A stretch of 64,000 nt of DNA, from the NCBI GenBank assembly GCA_028274465.1, contig CM051455.1, positions 54,516,738-54,580,737 of the forward strand, given 5' to 3'. Both the position numbers and the translations under genes were made by a program. Shown here in pieces: positions 27,988 through 38,713 of the stretch (its first letter is position 1; every line of letters begins with the position of its first letter). Source of the stretch: Plantago ovata (taxonomy: Eukaryota > Streptophyta > Magnoliopsida > Lamiales > Plantaginaceae). The notes below the pieces were generated by a model, which saw only the letters and a program-made list of their open reading frames with translations, had not been told where the DNA came from and searched no databases.

Positions 27988-29247
27988 TGATGAACGTGTC
28001 AGATTCAATCAAATAAATTTGTTATTAGCCAAAGGCAATCCACAACTACAACGAAAACCGTAGTGTAGCAGTAGAATGACTCGAGTGTCGTTCTCTCAGG
28101 ACTATACTAGCTTTATCAAATCTAATTAAGAATATAAAACAGCAGATAGAAAGCAATAGGGGTTTTCAAGCAGATAATGGAGATTGGTGATAGTATGGTC
28201 CTTCTTAACATAATGGGTCGATAATCATGCATAAATTCCTCGGTCTTGCATAGAGATCTTTGAATCAATCTAGTGTCCTGTTGCAAGTATTAAGCACTAC
28301 GAAGATAATATGGTCTGACTTGTCAACAACTAACGTCCTAATGTGTTCCGTAATTATTCAACACTGCGAATATAATTGGTCTGATGGTCGACAAGTGTCC
28401 AATTGTGCATAATGATCAATACAACATATGAGGATTTTGGTTACAACTGATCAACGAAATAAAGCAATGACACGGAGTATAATGCGTGATATAGCCATTA
28501 GCATGATTATCTTCCCTCGCTAAGAATTCACATACTACCACCAACGATAAGTTTAGCTACTCATAATAGGCATGTAATCAATAGAAATCATAGAAGAAAA
28601 CATATTGAAAGATAAATAAAATAAGTAGATAAAACTGTAAGATACAAAGTTACCGAAGGTTGTCAATCTCCGGATGATTGCGGTCCTACGCGCTCCAATC
28701 TCCTATGAAAAAGTATCCCCTAAGCTATGGAACTCCCAGGACAGGCCCCGGGAAGTTCCTACCTAAAACTATAGAGAGAGGTGAGAAAGTAGGCTTGGAA
28801 AGATATGATTTTCGGAAAGAAAACTGAGCACTATATATAGGCCCGAAATTAGCCCGCGGCGGTTCGCCCCGTGACTCCGGCGGTTCGCCCCCCAATATTT
28901 CGCGGAATTTCCGTGTTTTTCGACGCGGATTTGGATTTCTTCACCTTTTCGGACTCGGTTTATGACTTCTAGTAGCCTTCTAACCTCCAGATTCGGCCCC
29001 TAGACTCCAAATCCTATCCGGAAACCTTCAGATACTCCAAATAGGCTTCTGGAACACCAATTCCTTGTAGACTTCAATATAATTGCCCCGAAATCTCCGA
29101 ATTTCAACCAAAACCTGTAAAATAAAATCTAAAGGAAAACGTGACACTATTCTAATAAAATGTACTAAAATATAGCTAAATTATCATAGAGGATAGCTAA
29201 ATTAGGTGAAAAAGACTCGAATGAAAGTGTAAAATACACATTCATCA
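27988..29247. mobile_element. Solo LTR, 1260 bp, with ACCCT target duplication
   Basis: It starts TGATGAACGTGT and ends ACACATTCATCA (5'-TG...CA-3', short terminal inverted repeat). The flanks are ACCCT (27983-27987) and ACCCT (29248-29252). In mariner copy 1 the same site is uninterrupted (complement of TTATGACCCTTTACC), which proves insertion. No internal retrotransposon region remains, so it is a solo LTR. It contains CGAGTGTCGTTCTCTCAGGAC, a form often seen in plant LTRs. Confidence 0.88.
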
Positions 29248-30239
29248 ACCCTTTACCTTCATAATCTCAACCATTACAGATTGTAAACTTAGAAACACTT
29301 TGTTCAAAGAGAATGGATCTAATGCATTGAATGAATCATCAACTGCCTTAATCAATTCATCAATGGTGTTAGTACTTGTAGTCTGTTGTAGTGACTAAAC
29401 CAACCGAGATCATTCACGTTACAATCTGGAGACTGTGCTGGTTGGTTAACTAGAACAATGTTGAAACCATCAGCAGAGGCAACCACCCTAAAATCTGGAT
29501 CATCATTGTCAATATGAGGCTTTGCATTATCTTGTTGAAGTATGATGTCTTTGCTTGCATTAGCAGGCCATTTGGCCTTGATTGCAGGTATAATCTGTGT
29601 AAGTAAAAGGCTGGTTTATATGCTCAATGAAAATATTTATGCATGGCTGAACTATGTTATTGTACACTTAGTTATTGAAGTATGCAATTATAAACTACAC
29701 TAATATGTGACAATTTATTTAAATACTGAATTATGAATCTGGACTATAAAAATACTGAGAATTAAAGGACAGGCCAGTAAGGTTTGGTGTACCTCATTGA
29801 TCAAGCAATTCTTGTAAACAACCTTCGTAACAGAATCAATGGCTTTTGTTTCCAGTGTTCCTCTAGGCCTATTCTTGCTTGATATTTTTGCTGGTACTTT
29901 TTTCACCAATGGAAACATACCTACTTTGCCATCAAATACTATCTCCCCTGTACTTCAATTCAATGGTCTCCCAACTGCACATACAAACATGACTTTAGAA
30001 ATGTGATTTTTTGAACTGATTGCTTGATAAGGTGTTCTTCCCCCGGAACCAAGTACATTCTTGATGTGGCCTGTGTCATGAAGAACCATTTTTCGTCAAT
30101 GTGGATGGTTGTCTTCATGCTTTTGAACTTGACTTGCTGCATCAAAGAATCTACTTTCAAGGATCTTAAACACCATTTCAACCTCAGTAGCTTGTGTGTT
30201 GCACTTAACTTTGGTTTTTGTGAATTTGTATGAGGTAAC

Positions 30240-32369
30240 TGATAGTGTATATGTCCTAGAGACAGTCTTTATTAAAGGCATGCAGCCCTTATTAAGGGCA
30301 TATATGTACTATTACACAGGTCAACGTAATATAATATATGTTTGTTTGTTTGACTATTGAGTATCGCTTTTATATTTATATTACACCAGGCATACAGCAT
30401 GTCATATATCTATTCATGTCTGTATTGATATCAAACATGTCCCCTCGGATAGATGACCGATCACACAGATAGTGGGAGCTATGTGAGTTGTCATCTATCC
30501 CAAACTCTCCCTAGTCGAGGTTCATCTCGGATGTGGGGGTCTGAATGAACCAGGTGAGACTAGTATGCGTGGAGGTTATACTTGTTAGAGAAAGTGTGAG
30601 CCGATCCCACGGCCACGGAACAGATTGTTGGACAATCAAGAAACGTTCCCATAACTCCGCATAGTTGTTCGAAAGGTGATTGCCGAACAATGGAAGTACC
30701 CACCGAAAACTCTCATCGATGTATACTCTACACCGAAGTGTCTATGGGAACCGGAAAGTTGTCGAAGTGATGCCAGTCGTCCTTTGGACTTACAGGACTT
30801 TATCATCACATTTGTTGCCCCATATCCTTGGTGGACCCGTCGATGTCAGCTCTGAATAAGCAGTTGACCCAAGACACGATCCAGGATTATGGCTACATAC
30901 AAATGGGGATGATAAGTGATTCTGTGAAGGATTCATCTCTCATGTGTAGCACAGGAGAGCACTGCTCATAGTCGTTCATAGTTGTGATTGGTCAAACCGC
31001 TGGCCAACGTATCAATATTATTATGATAGTCATAATAGATATTGGATTCACCAAGCAACTCACTGAAGACGCCCGTGGATGTATTATTGGGATAGACACT
31101 TCATCGATCCTAGATGCATTCGAGTCCGTCAGATGAAGGGACGTTACCATCGCCGCGTTGAGCGCTACAGACTTCACAAGGAAAGGGTTTGCTTTGAGAA
31201 ACCTCTCAAACATCATCATGTATTAATATTGCAAATGGAACCGTCTAGGAATTCCATGTTGTCTAGTGTAGCACTTGCTTAATACAATGAGGCCCTATGG
31301 GTCACACTATGTGGTGATTCAGCTTATCCGAATATCCTTGAAGATGGAATCGCAATTAATTTAGAATTAATTGTGATTGATGAATTATAATTGATTTAGA
31401 ATTAATTATAATTATTTGTGGCTCAATTAATAATTTGGAATTATTAATTGAATTGACTGATTAATTGTATTTTATGTAAATATAATTAAAAATTATATTT
31501 TAGAAATATAATAGAGGTTTGATCTGAAAGGATATGTTAATTTAGAATTAATATATGCACATGGGCAAAATCTACTTGGAGTTTGAATTGCCTTAGAATT
31601 ATAAGTGGGTCCCGAAATCGGGACCCACCTAATCCCCTTGTATAGCCGGCGACCAGTAGTAGTATGGGGAGGAGTTCGACTCCTTTCCATATTAGAAGTC
31701 AAGGGATAAGTTAGATTTTCCTGATTGAGTTTTAATTTGATTGGGAATGAATCTAGACTTAAATTGGTTTCCTTGTGCAATAAGAATTAGATTCTTATTC
31801 CTTTATGAAGTCTAATTGATTCTTCTTTAGATTTCTATTGAATACTATATATAGTAGACTATTAGAGAGCTTTTAATATGGTTGATTGCAGATCATTCTG
31901 ATTAACTGAATTGTTAGAGAATTATTCTACCAGTTTCTTAGAGAAAATAAAAGCTCTCCTCCCCTACACCTCTAGCCGCGCGCGCCACCTTCCAATCGGA
32001 GGAAAATTGTCGCCCCATCTTCTTGGTCACATAAAGAATATTCTAGCATTCTTTCGATAAGCTGTTCATCCGTGGATACCAAGGTTGAGGTTCAAAGAGC
32101 TGAAAACTAACTTTTATTGTCTTGCAGATAATCAAAGTATTGCAGATATCTTCGACTTCGACGAAGGAGAAGATTCACCGGACTATTACGAAGACTTCAT
32201 CGATTGGCATATCGATTCAATACTATTCTTGCTTTTGGAGTATTGTAAGTCTTCTGATTAATGTGTTTATTATATACGTTATATACATGATCAATTAACC
32301 TGCATGTTAAGAAATTTTTTGAAATTCCGCTGCGTACCCTAGGGGTAACTCTGACCATATTTTCTTACA
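30240..32369 (+). mobile_element. Solo LTR, family 2 copy A, 2130 bp, with GTAAC target duplication
   Basis: It starts TGATAGTGTATATGTCC and ends TTTTCTTACA. The flanks are GTAAC (30235-30239) and GTAAC (32370-32374); mariner copy 1 has the empty site. The interior carries a TATA-like ACTATATATAGTAGACT near 31845, then an AG-bounded acidic open segment (32128-32244) ending at GTAAGT, then TTCCGCTGCGTACCCTAGG. No gag or pol is present. Confidence 0.88.
32128..32244 (+). other. Exon-like acidic open segment near the right end of LTR copy A
   Basis: Preceded by TTATTGTCTTGCAG and followed by GTAAGTC, this segment reads DIFDFDEGEDSPDYYEDF and on to the donor without a stop. Equivalent segments exist in copies B (41400-41490) and C (46685-46793). 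It looks like an internal exon carried by the LTR. Confidence 0.4.
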
Positions 32370-33210
32370 GTAACAACTTTCCTGAATAGATCCATTTATG
32401 CACTTGTGTCTTGCTCACTTTGAACCCCAAGTCAGCTAGTTCCCCAGTTAGTTTCCTGATGCTTTTCCTCTTTTTTGGTGGTATGGATAACACTAGTGCA
32501 AGATCAGGCGGTTTTCGCTCAACCTTTTTTATGCACGCCTTCTGATTCCTCAAGTGAACAGGCAGCCCCTCTGCCATTTGTTCATTTGCTTTAACCCATA
32601 TGCGATGCACGGTTGCTCGATTGATTCCCCATTTTCTTGCAGCTTCCACCATTTTGCCATGTGTCGGGTTGCCATTCTTATCAAGCTACTGAAGGAGAAA
32701 CTGTGCCACTGCATTCCTGGAGTTGTTGCTTAAATTTGCCTTTTTGTTGTTTGTATTTTGTAGATGACATTGAATGTTGTTGTATTTAATGCTCTATAAG
32801 GTGTTGATTGTGAGAGATTTCTATATATTTGAAGTTAGGTAAACAATCCAAAAACTGGGATGGAAGTTTAAATTTTTTTGGATTTGTAACTTTTGGATAA
32901 TTTGAATCATGTATTTAAAAGTATGCTTTCAGTTTTTTCTGTATGACCAGCAAATTATCAGGCGCTAAATGTATTTCACTCATGAATTTTTGATTCAATT
33001 TGGTTTTACATTGATTGCTGTGTTGTTCCCACGTGAGATTTGGTGGGAGTTTAAAAAACAGACAAAGTATGGAGGGAATAATTAAATCTAATTACATCAT
33101 GAATAAAATAAATAAAACAAGGCCCACTTCAATATAATAATATATAAAGTTCTTGTTCTTAATTTGCCCCCTAAAGTTAAAGTGTTGCATTAGTTTAAGG
33201 ACGGAGGAAG

Positions 33211-33451
33211 TAGTTAAGTACGTTGAAAGGTACAAATTCGTTTTGGACAACAATGTAAAAATCACTTTATCAGGGTTAGTTCTTAACTTCTCAATGCCTA
33301 CTTTTAGGCCTAATAATACCTAGTGAATTAAGCACAATTAGTTTTACGATCTCAACACTCCAGCAAGCAGGCAGCAACGAAAGCAAACAACTCATAAAAT
33401 ATTCATGAAAAACTCCAATTCTAGATTCAAAAGTGAGCTAATTCTCAGTCT
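33211..33451. other. Spacer, no gene seen
   Basis: AT-rich sequence between mariner copy 2 and the next MITE, with no supported feature. Confidence 0.4.
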
Positions 33452-34214
33452 TAGGCTCTGTTTAGCAAAACTAGCTGATAAGCTAGCTGATAAGGCAGCT
33501 GATAAGCTGACTGATAAGTTAGTTGATAAGCTAGCTGAATTCAGTGTACGTGTTTAGCGAATGAGCTGATAAGCCAGCTGATTTTGGTTTACGTGTTTAG
33601 CGAATGAGCTTATATGCTAATTGATAAAATGACATAAAAGGTCATTTATAATATATTTTTATATTCTTCATTCATTTTTCATATTTAATAATAATATAAT
33701 AATATAATAATAATAATTATTATTAATATTAATATTTCGACATAAAAATAGTAATATATTTATGTCTAAACTATTAATTAAATAATAGTTTTTCAAGTTA
33801 TGAACATGACAACAAATATTGTGTTATTCTTTATTAGTGTTATTAGTTTTATTTATAATAATAATAATAATAATATAATAATAATATAATATATAATAAT
33901 TAATATAAAATAATAATATATTTATGTCTAAACTATTAATTAAATAATCCATATTATTATATTATTATTAGATGTATAATTGAAATATGAAAGATGATAA
34001 GCTAGTTTATTAAAAAAAATAAGCTAACTTTATTTGCTTAATAAATAAGCTAGCTTATAAGCTAGTAGCTAGCTTATAAGCTCCAGGAGCTTATAAGCTC
34101 GCGTTCACGTAACAAACTTATTTTTTCTGACAATAAGTCTGTTACGTGAACGCGAACTTATAAGTTTCTGGAGCTTATAAGCTAGCTGATAAGGTAACGC
34201 TAAACAGAGCTCTA
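33452..34214. mobile_element. MITE with GCTCTGTTTAGC ends and AAGCTAGCTGATAAG subterminal repeats
   Basis: The left end TAGGCTCTGTTTAGC is mirrored by GCTAAACAGAGCTCTA at the right. Both subterminal regions repeat AAGCTAGCTGATAAG-type words, and the centre is a long ATA/TAA-rich tract. The type resembles plant hAT MITEs, but I could not find an 8-bp target duplication. Confidence 0.65.
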
Positions 34215-34312
34215 GTATAATCCTGAATTTAAGTCTAGTTTGAATACTTTTACCCAACGAATTTACATAAATAGTGGGACTCCTCTGTTTTAGACCTCTT
34301 CCAAAAACGTGA

Positions 34313-34412
34313 ACTTGTACTAATTTTAGTTAATTCATGACAAGTAAACTTGCACTAATTTTAGTTAATTCACAAGTGAACTTTTACTAATTTTAGTTAA
34401 TTCATGACAAGG
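34313..34412. repeat. Three tandem copies of a 30-45 bp unit
   Basis: ACTAATTTTAGTTAATTCA recurs three times with a CATGACAAG spacer in two of the intervals. Confidence 0.7.
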
Positions 34413-34688
34413 ATTTTTCAGAAATTCCAAGTTCAAGGTCTTCCTACACTTGTCTATTTTATACAAAAAGAAGCGGTGTTAAGATATACCTGATTTTACT
34501 ATTTTTGGTAAAATTTTCACTAAACAGTACCATTTAGCTACGAATAATCTAACACTTCCAATTTTCACCATTTCAACCTCAATTTCACACATGCAAACAA
34601 CTTTAACCAACCTTTATAACCTCCTAGACCAATTTATACCCTTTCTAAAATCAATTTTGAGCACAGAGGTCAAGAATAACAAGATATA

Positions 34689-34925
34689 CACATGCATGAA
34701 ATCAAATCTAAATTTTAGTGGCAATCGTAGGTAAAAAATAATCAAGAAGCCTAGATCTATACATACATGTAATCAAAATTAAATTTTAGAGACAATCTTG
34801 AGCAAGAGTATTTAAGAAGCCCAGGTTTGTACATGTATGTACTCAAAACTAAATTTTAAAGTTAAGAATTAAGCAAAGAGGGTTTAATAGCCTAAAACTT
34901 TACATGCATGGAATTAAAATGAATT
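34689..34925. repeat. About three diverged tandem copies of a roughly 75-bp unit
   Basis: Units share ACATGYATGNAATCAAAAT..AAATTTTA and AAGAAGCCYAGRT. Non-coding. Confidence 0.55.
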
Positions 34926-35342
34926 TTAAAGAGATTTGAGAGGTGAATATGTTGTTTATTGATGTTTGTTCTTTTCACGAGATCCTTCTCCCTAGATTGA
35001 AAGTTGATCTTGTTCTCCTTGATTTGTGACGTTTTGGTTCTTGTTGAATTTTCCTAACAAGAATGGAGAAGGTTAGTGTTGAAGTCTTGAACAATCTTCT
35101 ATAGATTTTACTAAATTTAGTACTATGAATTAGAAGATTTAGACAAGGAGACTATGGTTATTACCTTACATGTAAGAATTTAAGTGAAGTGGAAGGTATT
35201 GGTGTTTTGCTCGGGAGGAGAAGATTTTTATTTTAATCTTCTCTCCTTTCTTTTTTTTTTAGTAAAGTGAGAGGTGTGATATGAAAGAGAAGATCCCCTA
35301 TTTATTGGGGATGGAGTGAACTCTAGTCAACTTTTTATGGGT

Positions 35343-35381
<39 letters not shown>

Positions 35382-35616
35382 GACAAATATATTCTACATC
35401 AGTACTATTTATACAAATATCCTAAACCACCTTATTTATACACACCTATACCAACCTTATAACTTGTCACCGACAGGATCGAACCATGCACCTCTTTTTT
35501 CACTGCTCCATCTCCTTAGACCGCCTGCACCGGTGGCGGCGTGGGTGCACGGCGTCGGACGCCGCGGCATCCAGCCGCACCGGTGCAGGGAACAGCCCCG
35601 GCGTCTGTCCCTTTTC

Positions 35617-35690
35617 AACACCGCGTCGTCTCACGACGCGGTGTTGAAACAGAGGGATGGTTTGAGGGGCTGCCACTTGGCAGCCCCTCA
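35617..35690. repeat. Two adjacent strong hairpins in the Harbinger element
   Basis: CAACACCGCGTCGT and ACGACGCGGTGTTG form a 14-bp perfect stem with a 3-base loop. GAGGGGCTGCC and GGCAGCCCCTC form an 11-bp stem with a 4-base loop. Both are GC-rich in AT-rich surroundings. Confidence 0.8.
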
Positions 35691-36016
35691 ACGGTCCCTT
35701 TTTTATTTTTATTTTTTGTTTTTTTTTCTTTATTTACTTTTATATTCCAACGGACAAAAACGGCTATAACTCGAAAATAAAAATGCAAAAAATAATAAAA
35801 ATCACCAACAACTCTATTTTTTCGAGATCTATAAATAGAGACCAATCTCGGCTATGTTTGGAGCACCCCATCTCCAGCCCCCATTTCTCTCTTAATTAAA
35901 CTCAAAATACATTCTTAACATCAAAACCCCCCGTAACCCTCCATTTTTTGGTCCGGTGAGATGGAGTTCAACGGTCAGCTTTACACTCGTGAAACAAGGC
36001 AAGAGGCTTTCCGGGC

Positions 36017-36769
36017 ATGATTGGGAGTATCGACTGTATGCATTGGATTTGGAAGAATTGTCCGACGGCGTGGCACGGTCAATTCCAAGGGAAATGTGGA
36101 AGTCCTACCCTTGTGTTAGAAGCTGTGGCATCCCAAGACACTTGGATATGGCATTCATTCTTTGGAGTTTCCGGAAAATTCAATGACTTATCAATCGTGC
36201 AGCGTTCACCAGTGTTCGAGGATCTTCTCAACGGCACTGCACCTCCTGTGGAATTTACGGTGAATGGCCATCAATACAGCATGCCGTACTACCTAACTGA
36301 CGGCATCTATCCAGCATGGGCTACGTTTGTGAGTGCCATCCCCAATCCCATCACTCATAAAGAATCAAAGTTCTCTCAGCTCCAGGAGTCTTGTCGTAAG
36401 GATGTGGAACGGGCTTTTGGAGTTATGCAAGCACGGTTTGCAATAATACGAAACCCGGCTCTTGCTCACAACAAGTCCACACTCCGTAAGATCATGGATT
36501 GCTGCATCACACTCCACAATATGATAGTTGAGGATGAACGCCACACATACAAAAACTATGAAAGTGAAATGGAAAGCCTGAGGAAAGAGTTTGAGGACGA
36601 CACAAGGTCTTACGTTGAGGATTTCGATAGTGAAATTCATATTCGAAGGACGACATCAACAATAAACTCTCTGAATGAGTACATGAATATTAACCGACAG
36701 ATGCATAGCATCAACACGCATGAACGACTAACTTCAGACCTCATGGAACATATCTGGAGGTGTTAGTGA
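36017..36769 (+). pseudogene. Harbinger (DDE) transposase lacking its N-terminal part
   Basis: A continuous 249-codon frame starts at MIGSIDCMHWIWKNCP, the block with the first catalytic Asp. The second acidic residue lies in the GKFNDLSIVQRSP block and the Glu in KDVERAFGVMQARF, followed by RKIMDCCITLHNMIVEDE. This matches the plant PIF/Harbinger transposase family (Plant_tran). Full-length proteins have another 100-200 N-terminal residues, missing here because the leader at 35.9 kb runs straight into this block. The DDE core itself is uninterrupted. As in its relatives, mobilisation would also need a Myb/SANT-like partner. Confidence 0.85.
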
Positions 36770-37536
36770 TTGATTGTGCGAGCTTCATCAATCGTGTGTC
36801 TTATTTGTTTTAAGTTTCATGCATTTTATGTTTGTGTGTTGTGTGGTTGTTGCATCTCAATTCGTTAGATTTTGTGTTTTAAATTTGATGTGAACTCGTT
36901 GTATAATGAGTATGATTATGTGTTATGTGTTTAAATTTGATGTAAGTTATTTCAAATAAACTATTAAATATATTTTGTTTTAATTTTAGTTCATATTTTC
37001 ATAATATAATTATAAAAAAAAAAAAGCCACCATGTCGTGGCATCGTGGCCACCAATGCAGAAACAAGCCACGATGCCGCGGCATGGAGGCAAAATAGTGC
37101 ACCATGCCATGGTATGGGATGGCACCAATGCAAATGGTCTTACCGCTGCACCACCTTATGACTCACAAATAGTGGACTAGTTACTAGTGAGGTTTTGGTT
37201 ACTCAAATTTTATTTAGTTCTAAATGTACCATACTTACAAGATGATACCAAACCATATAATATTTTGGCTAAACACCATTGACTTTCGCTTCCAACTTTT
37301 GTTCTCGAGAAGAAGTTTTAATGTTTCAATTGTTCATTTTTCAAAAATATTTATGTTTATTTCCAAAAATTGATTTAAGTGATTACTTATAGCAAAGATT
37401 TCAGCTACTAATCAAGAGCACAGTGAATAAACGTAAAGCTAAGTAACCTAGCGCTATCGGCAACCGAATAAAGTAATAGTAAATAATACACTTTGTACCA
37501 TGTTGTACTTGGGATTTATCTGAGGGTTTCATACGT

Positions 37537-37930
37537 ATGGAGTATATCCACGGTATAGTTCCTGCCAACTTCACAATAACAATGTTGATGGAGCTGGTAG
37601 ATGTGGTAGGTTGGAGCCCAATTGAGGCTCTCCCACAAAGGGCGTATTACATGAGGAATGGTCAGAACTGGCCAGGTTCTACGTCTTCTTCAAATGGGAC
37701 ATGACCTTGCCGAATTGTTTGCGGACATCTATCGTAATGGTGAGATGGTTGGCCTTGATTACTTTATTGATCAGGCAAGTTACTAGGATGGTGACTATGT
37801 CATTCCAGTATCACTGCTGCTACTGGAAGAAGCTTTAAGGGAGGTTGATATTGCTAGAGATACGCAAGATCTTCACCATCGGACAAATATAATCCGGGAT
37901 GCAAAAAGGGATGGAGGAGTATTTGTATAA
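37537..37930 (+). pseudogene. Broken reading frame of unknown origin
   Basis: An ATG at 37537 opens 55 codons of coding-like sequence (MEYIHGIVPANFTITMLMEL..., rich in hydrophobic and Trp/Tyr residues). The frame shifts near 37675; the shifted frame continues QMGHDLAELFADIYRNGEMV, crosses one TAG near 37783, and runs on (SLLLLEEALREVDIARDTQD) to TAA at 37928. One shift and one stop explain the break. I do not recognise the family; a transposon accessory gene is possible. Confidence 0.4.
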
Positions 37931-38713
37931 ATAGTACTGATGTAGGAGTACATGTAAATTTGTCATTGCTTCCATGGTGTATAAGCAATGATTCCTTATT
38001 CTAATTTTGAGGATCGTGTTTCTTTAATAGCACCTGGCGTTTTATTACAGTGTTTTGTCTTTTATGGAGGAGTACTTAGATTTTTCATTTGTACTCGCCT
38101 TTTTAGAGCATATATCTTGGGTTTTTTTAATATATGATCGCTTTTTTAAAGTTTTTAGCTTTTTTTTGTTTCACTCGCCTTGTTATGCATATCGGCTTTT
38201 TGTTTGGGTTCGCCTTTTCTATTCGAGCAACTAGCTAGTCCTCTATCCACAAGAATCATCCATTTCTTCATACTTCATCTTGATACTTCTTTCAAATTTC
38301 TTGTTGTCTTCTTTAATGGCATTCTCCTTTTAAATGTCACCCAAACCAATTCTTTTCAATTCCTTGGAAAGCTTATTCATCTCCATCTCCTCCAAACCAT
38401 ATTGGTTTGTATATACTTCAAATTTCATCTTCCTCATGACCTCCATCAAACTTTGAATTCGTTGCTTATTTTGTTCGTTTTGTAAGCTTGGCGGTCGAGT
38501 GGGAGTATATGAAGCATATGTATGATAATAGTGGAGTTCATAAAAGGCTTTATAAGGCTCACAAAGGGGTTAGTGTAAGGTGAATATATATGTGATATAG
38601 AACAAGGGTTCAAGGTAAAGATGAATACCACAATTATATAAGTGTTGAATAACATATATAGAAAGACGCATGGGTAGCAGTGTTTGCACATGATTATAAT
38701 GAAACTTTCCATT
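37931..38713. other. Gene-free sequence, possibly degraded coding remnants
   Basis: The minus strand at 38100-38480 reads as Lys/Glu-rich peptide pieces (for example EEMEMNKLSKELKRIGLGD) across several frames, which could be an old transposon gene. Too broken to call. Confidence 0.3.

Larger units (their letters stand above)
27598..33210 (-). mobile_element. Mariner-like element, copy 2 (minus orientation), split by two solo LTRs
   Basis: This is the inverted counterpart of copy 1. Its left terminus is at 33210 (GGACGGAGGAAG|TA) and its other end near 27598 (TA|GAAACTGTTCTTG). Transposase pieces lie at 32365-32652, 29960-30181 and 29715-29918, plus second- and third-Asp and C-terminal pieces near 29270-29590 and 27770-27982. 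It is broken by a stop near 32685 (TCG to TAG) and a 1-nt deletion near 30033. Two insertions with 5-bp target duplications interrupt it at 27988-29247 and 30240-32369. Removing them restores colinearity with copy 1. Confidence 0.85.
35519..37139 (+). mobile_element. PIF/Harbinger element, internally deleted, TTA target duplication
   Basis: Ends: left GACCGCCTGCACCGGTGGC, right (complement) GACCATTTGCATTGGTGCC, a typical Harbinger terminal pair. The flanks are TTA (35516-35518) and TTA (37140-37142). Near the left end two strong hairpins occur (35617-35647 and 35664-35690). The interior joins a 5' leader directly to the C-terminal two thirds of a transposase, so it is a deletion derivative. 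Confidence 0.88.
35345..37164 (-). mobile_element. tRNA-derived SINE, minus strand, split by a Harbinger element
   Basis: Read on the minus strand the two outer pieces (37164-37140 and 35518-35345) join into one SINE. Near its head is an A box (TGGTGCAGCGG), then a B box (GGTTCGATCC), then a body and a 33-base poly(A) tail (the T run at 35345-35377). The same family recurs at 42.6-44.3 kb. The Harbinger element sits in it at a duplicated TTA. Confidence 0.75.

Noticed and set aside
33452..34214. Secure hAT assignment of this MITE
   Set aside because: The inverted ends are clear, but the flanks (CTCAGTCT and GTATAATC) do not form a target duplication.
38180..38485. 101-codon frame
   Set aside because: Phe/Leu-rich plus-strand frame opposite Lys/Glu-rich fragments; likely the shadow of a degraded minus-strand remnant.
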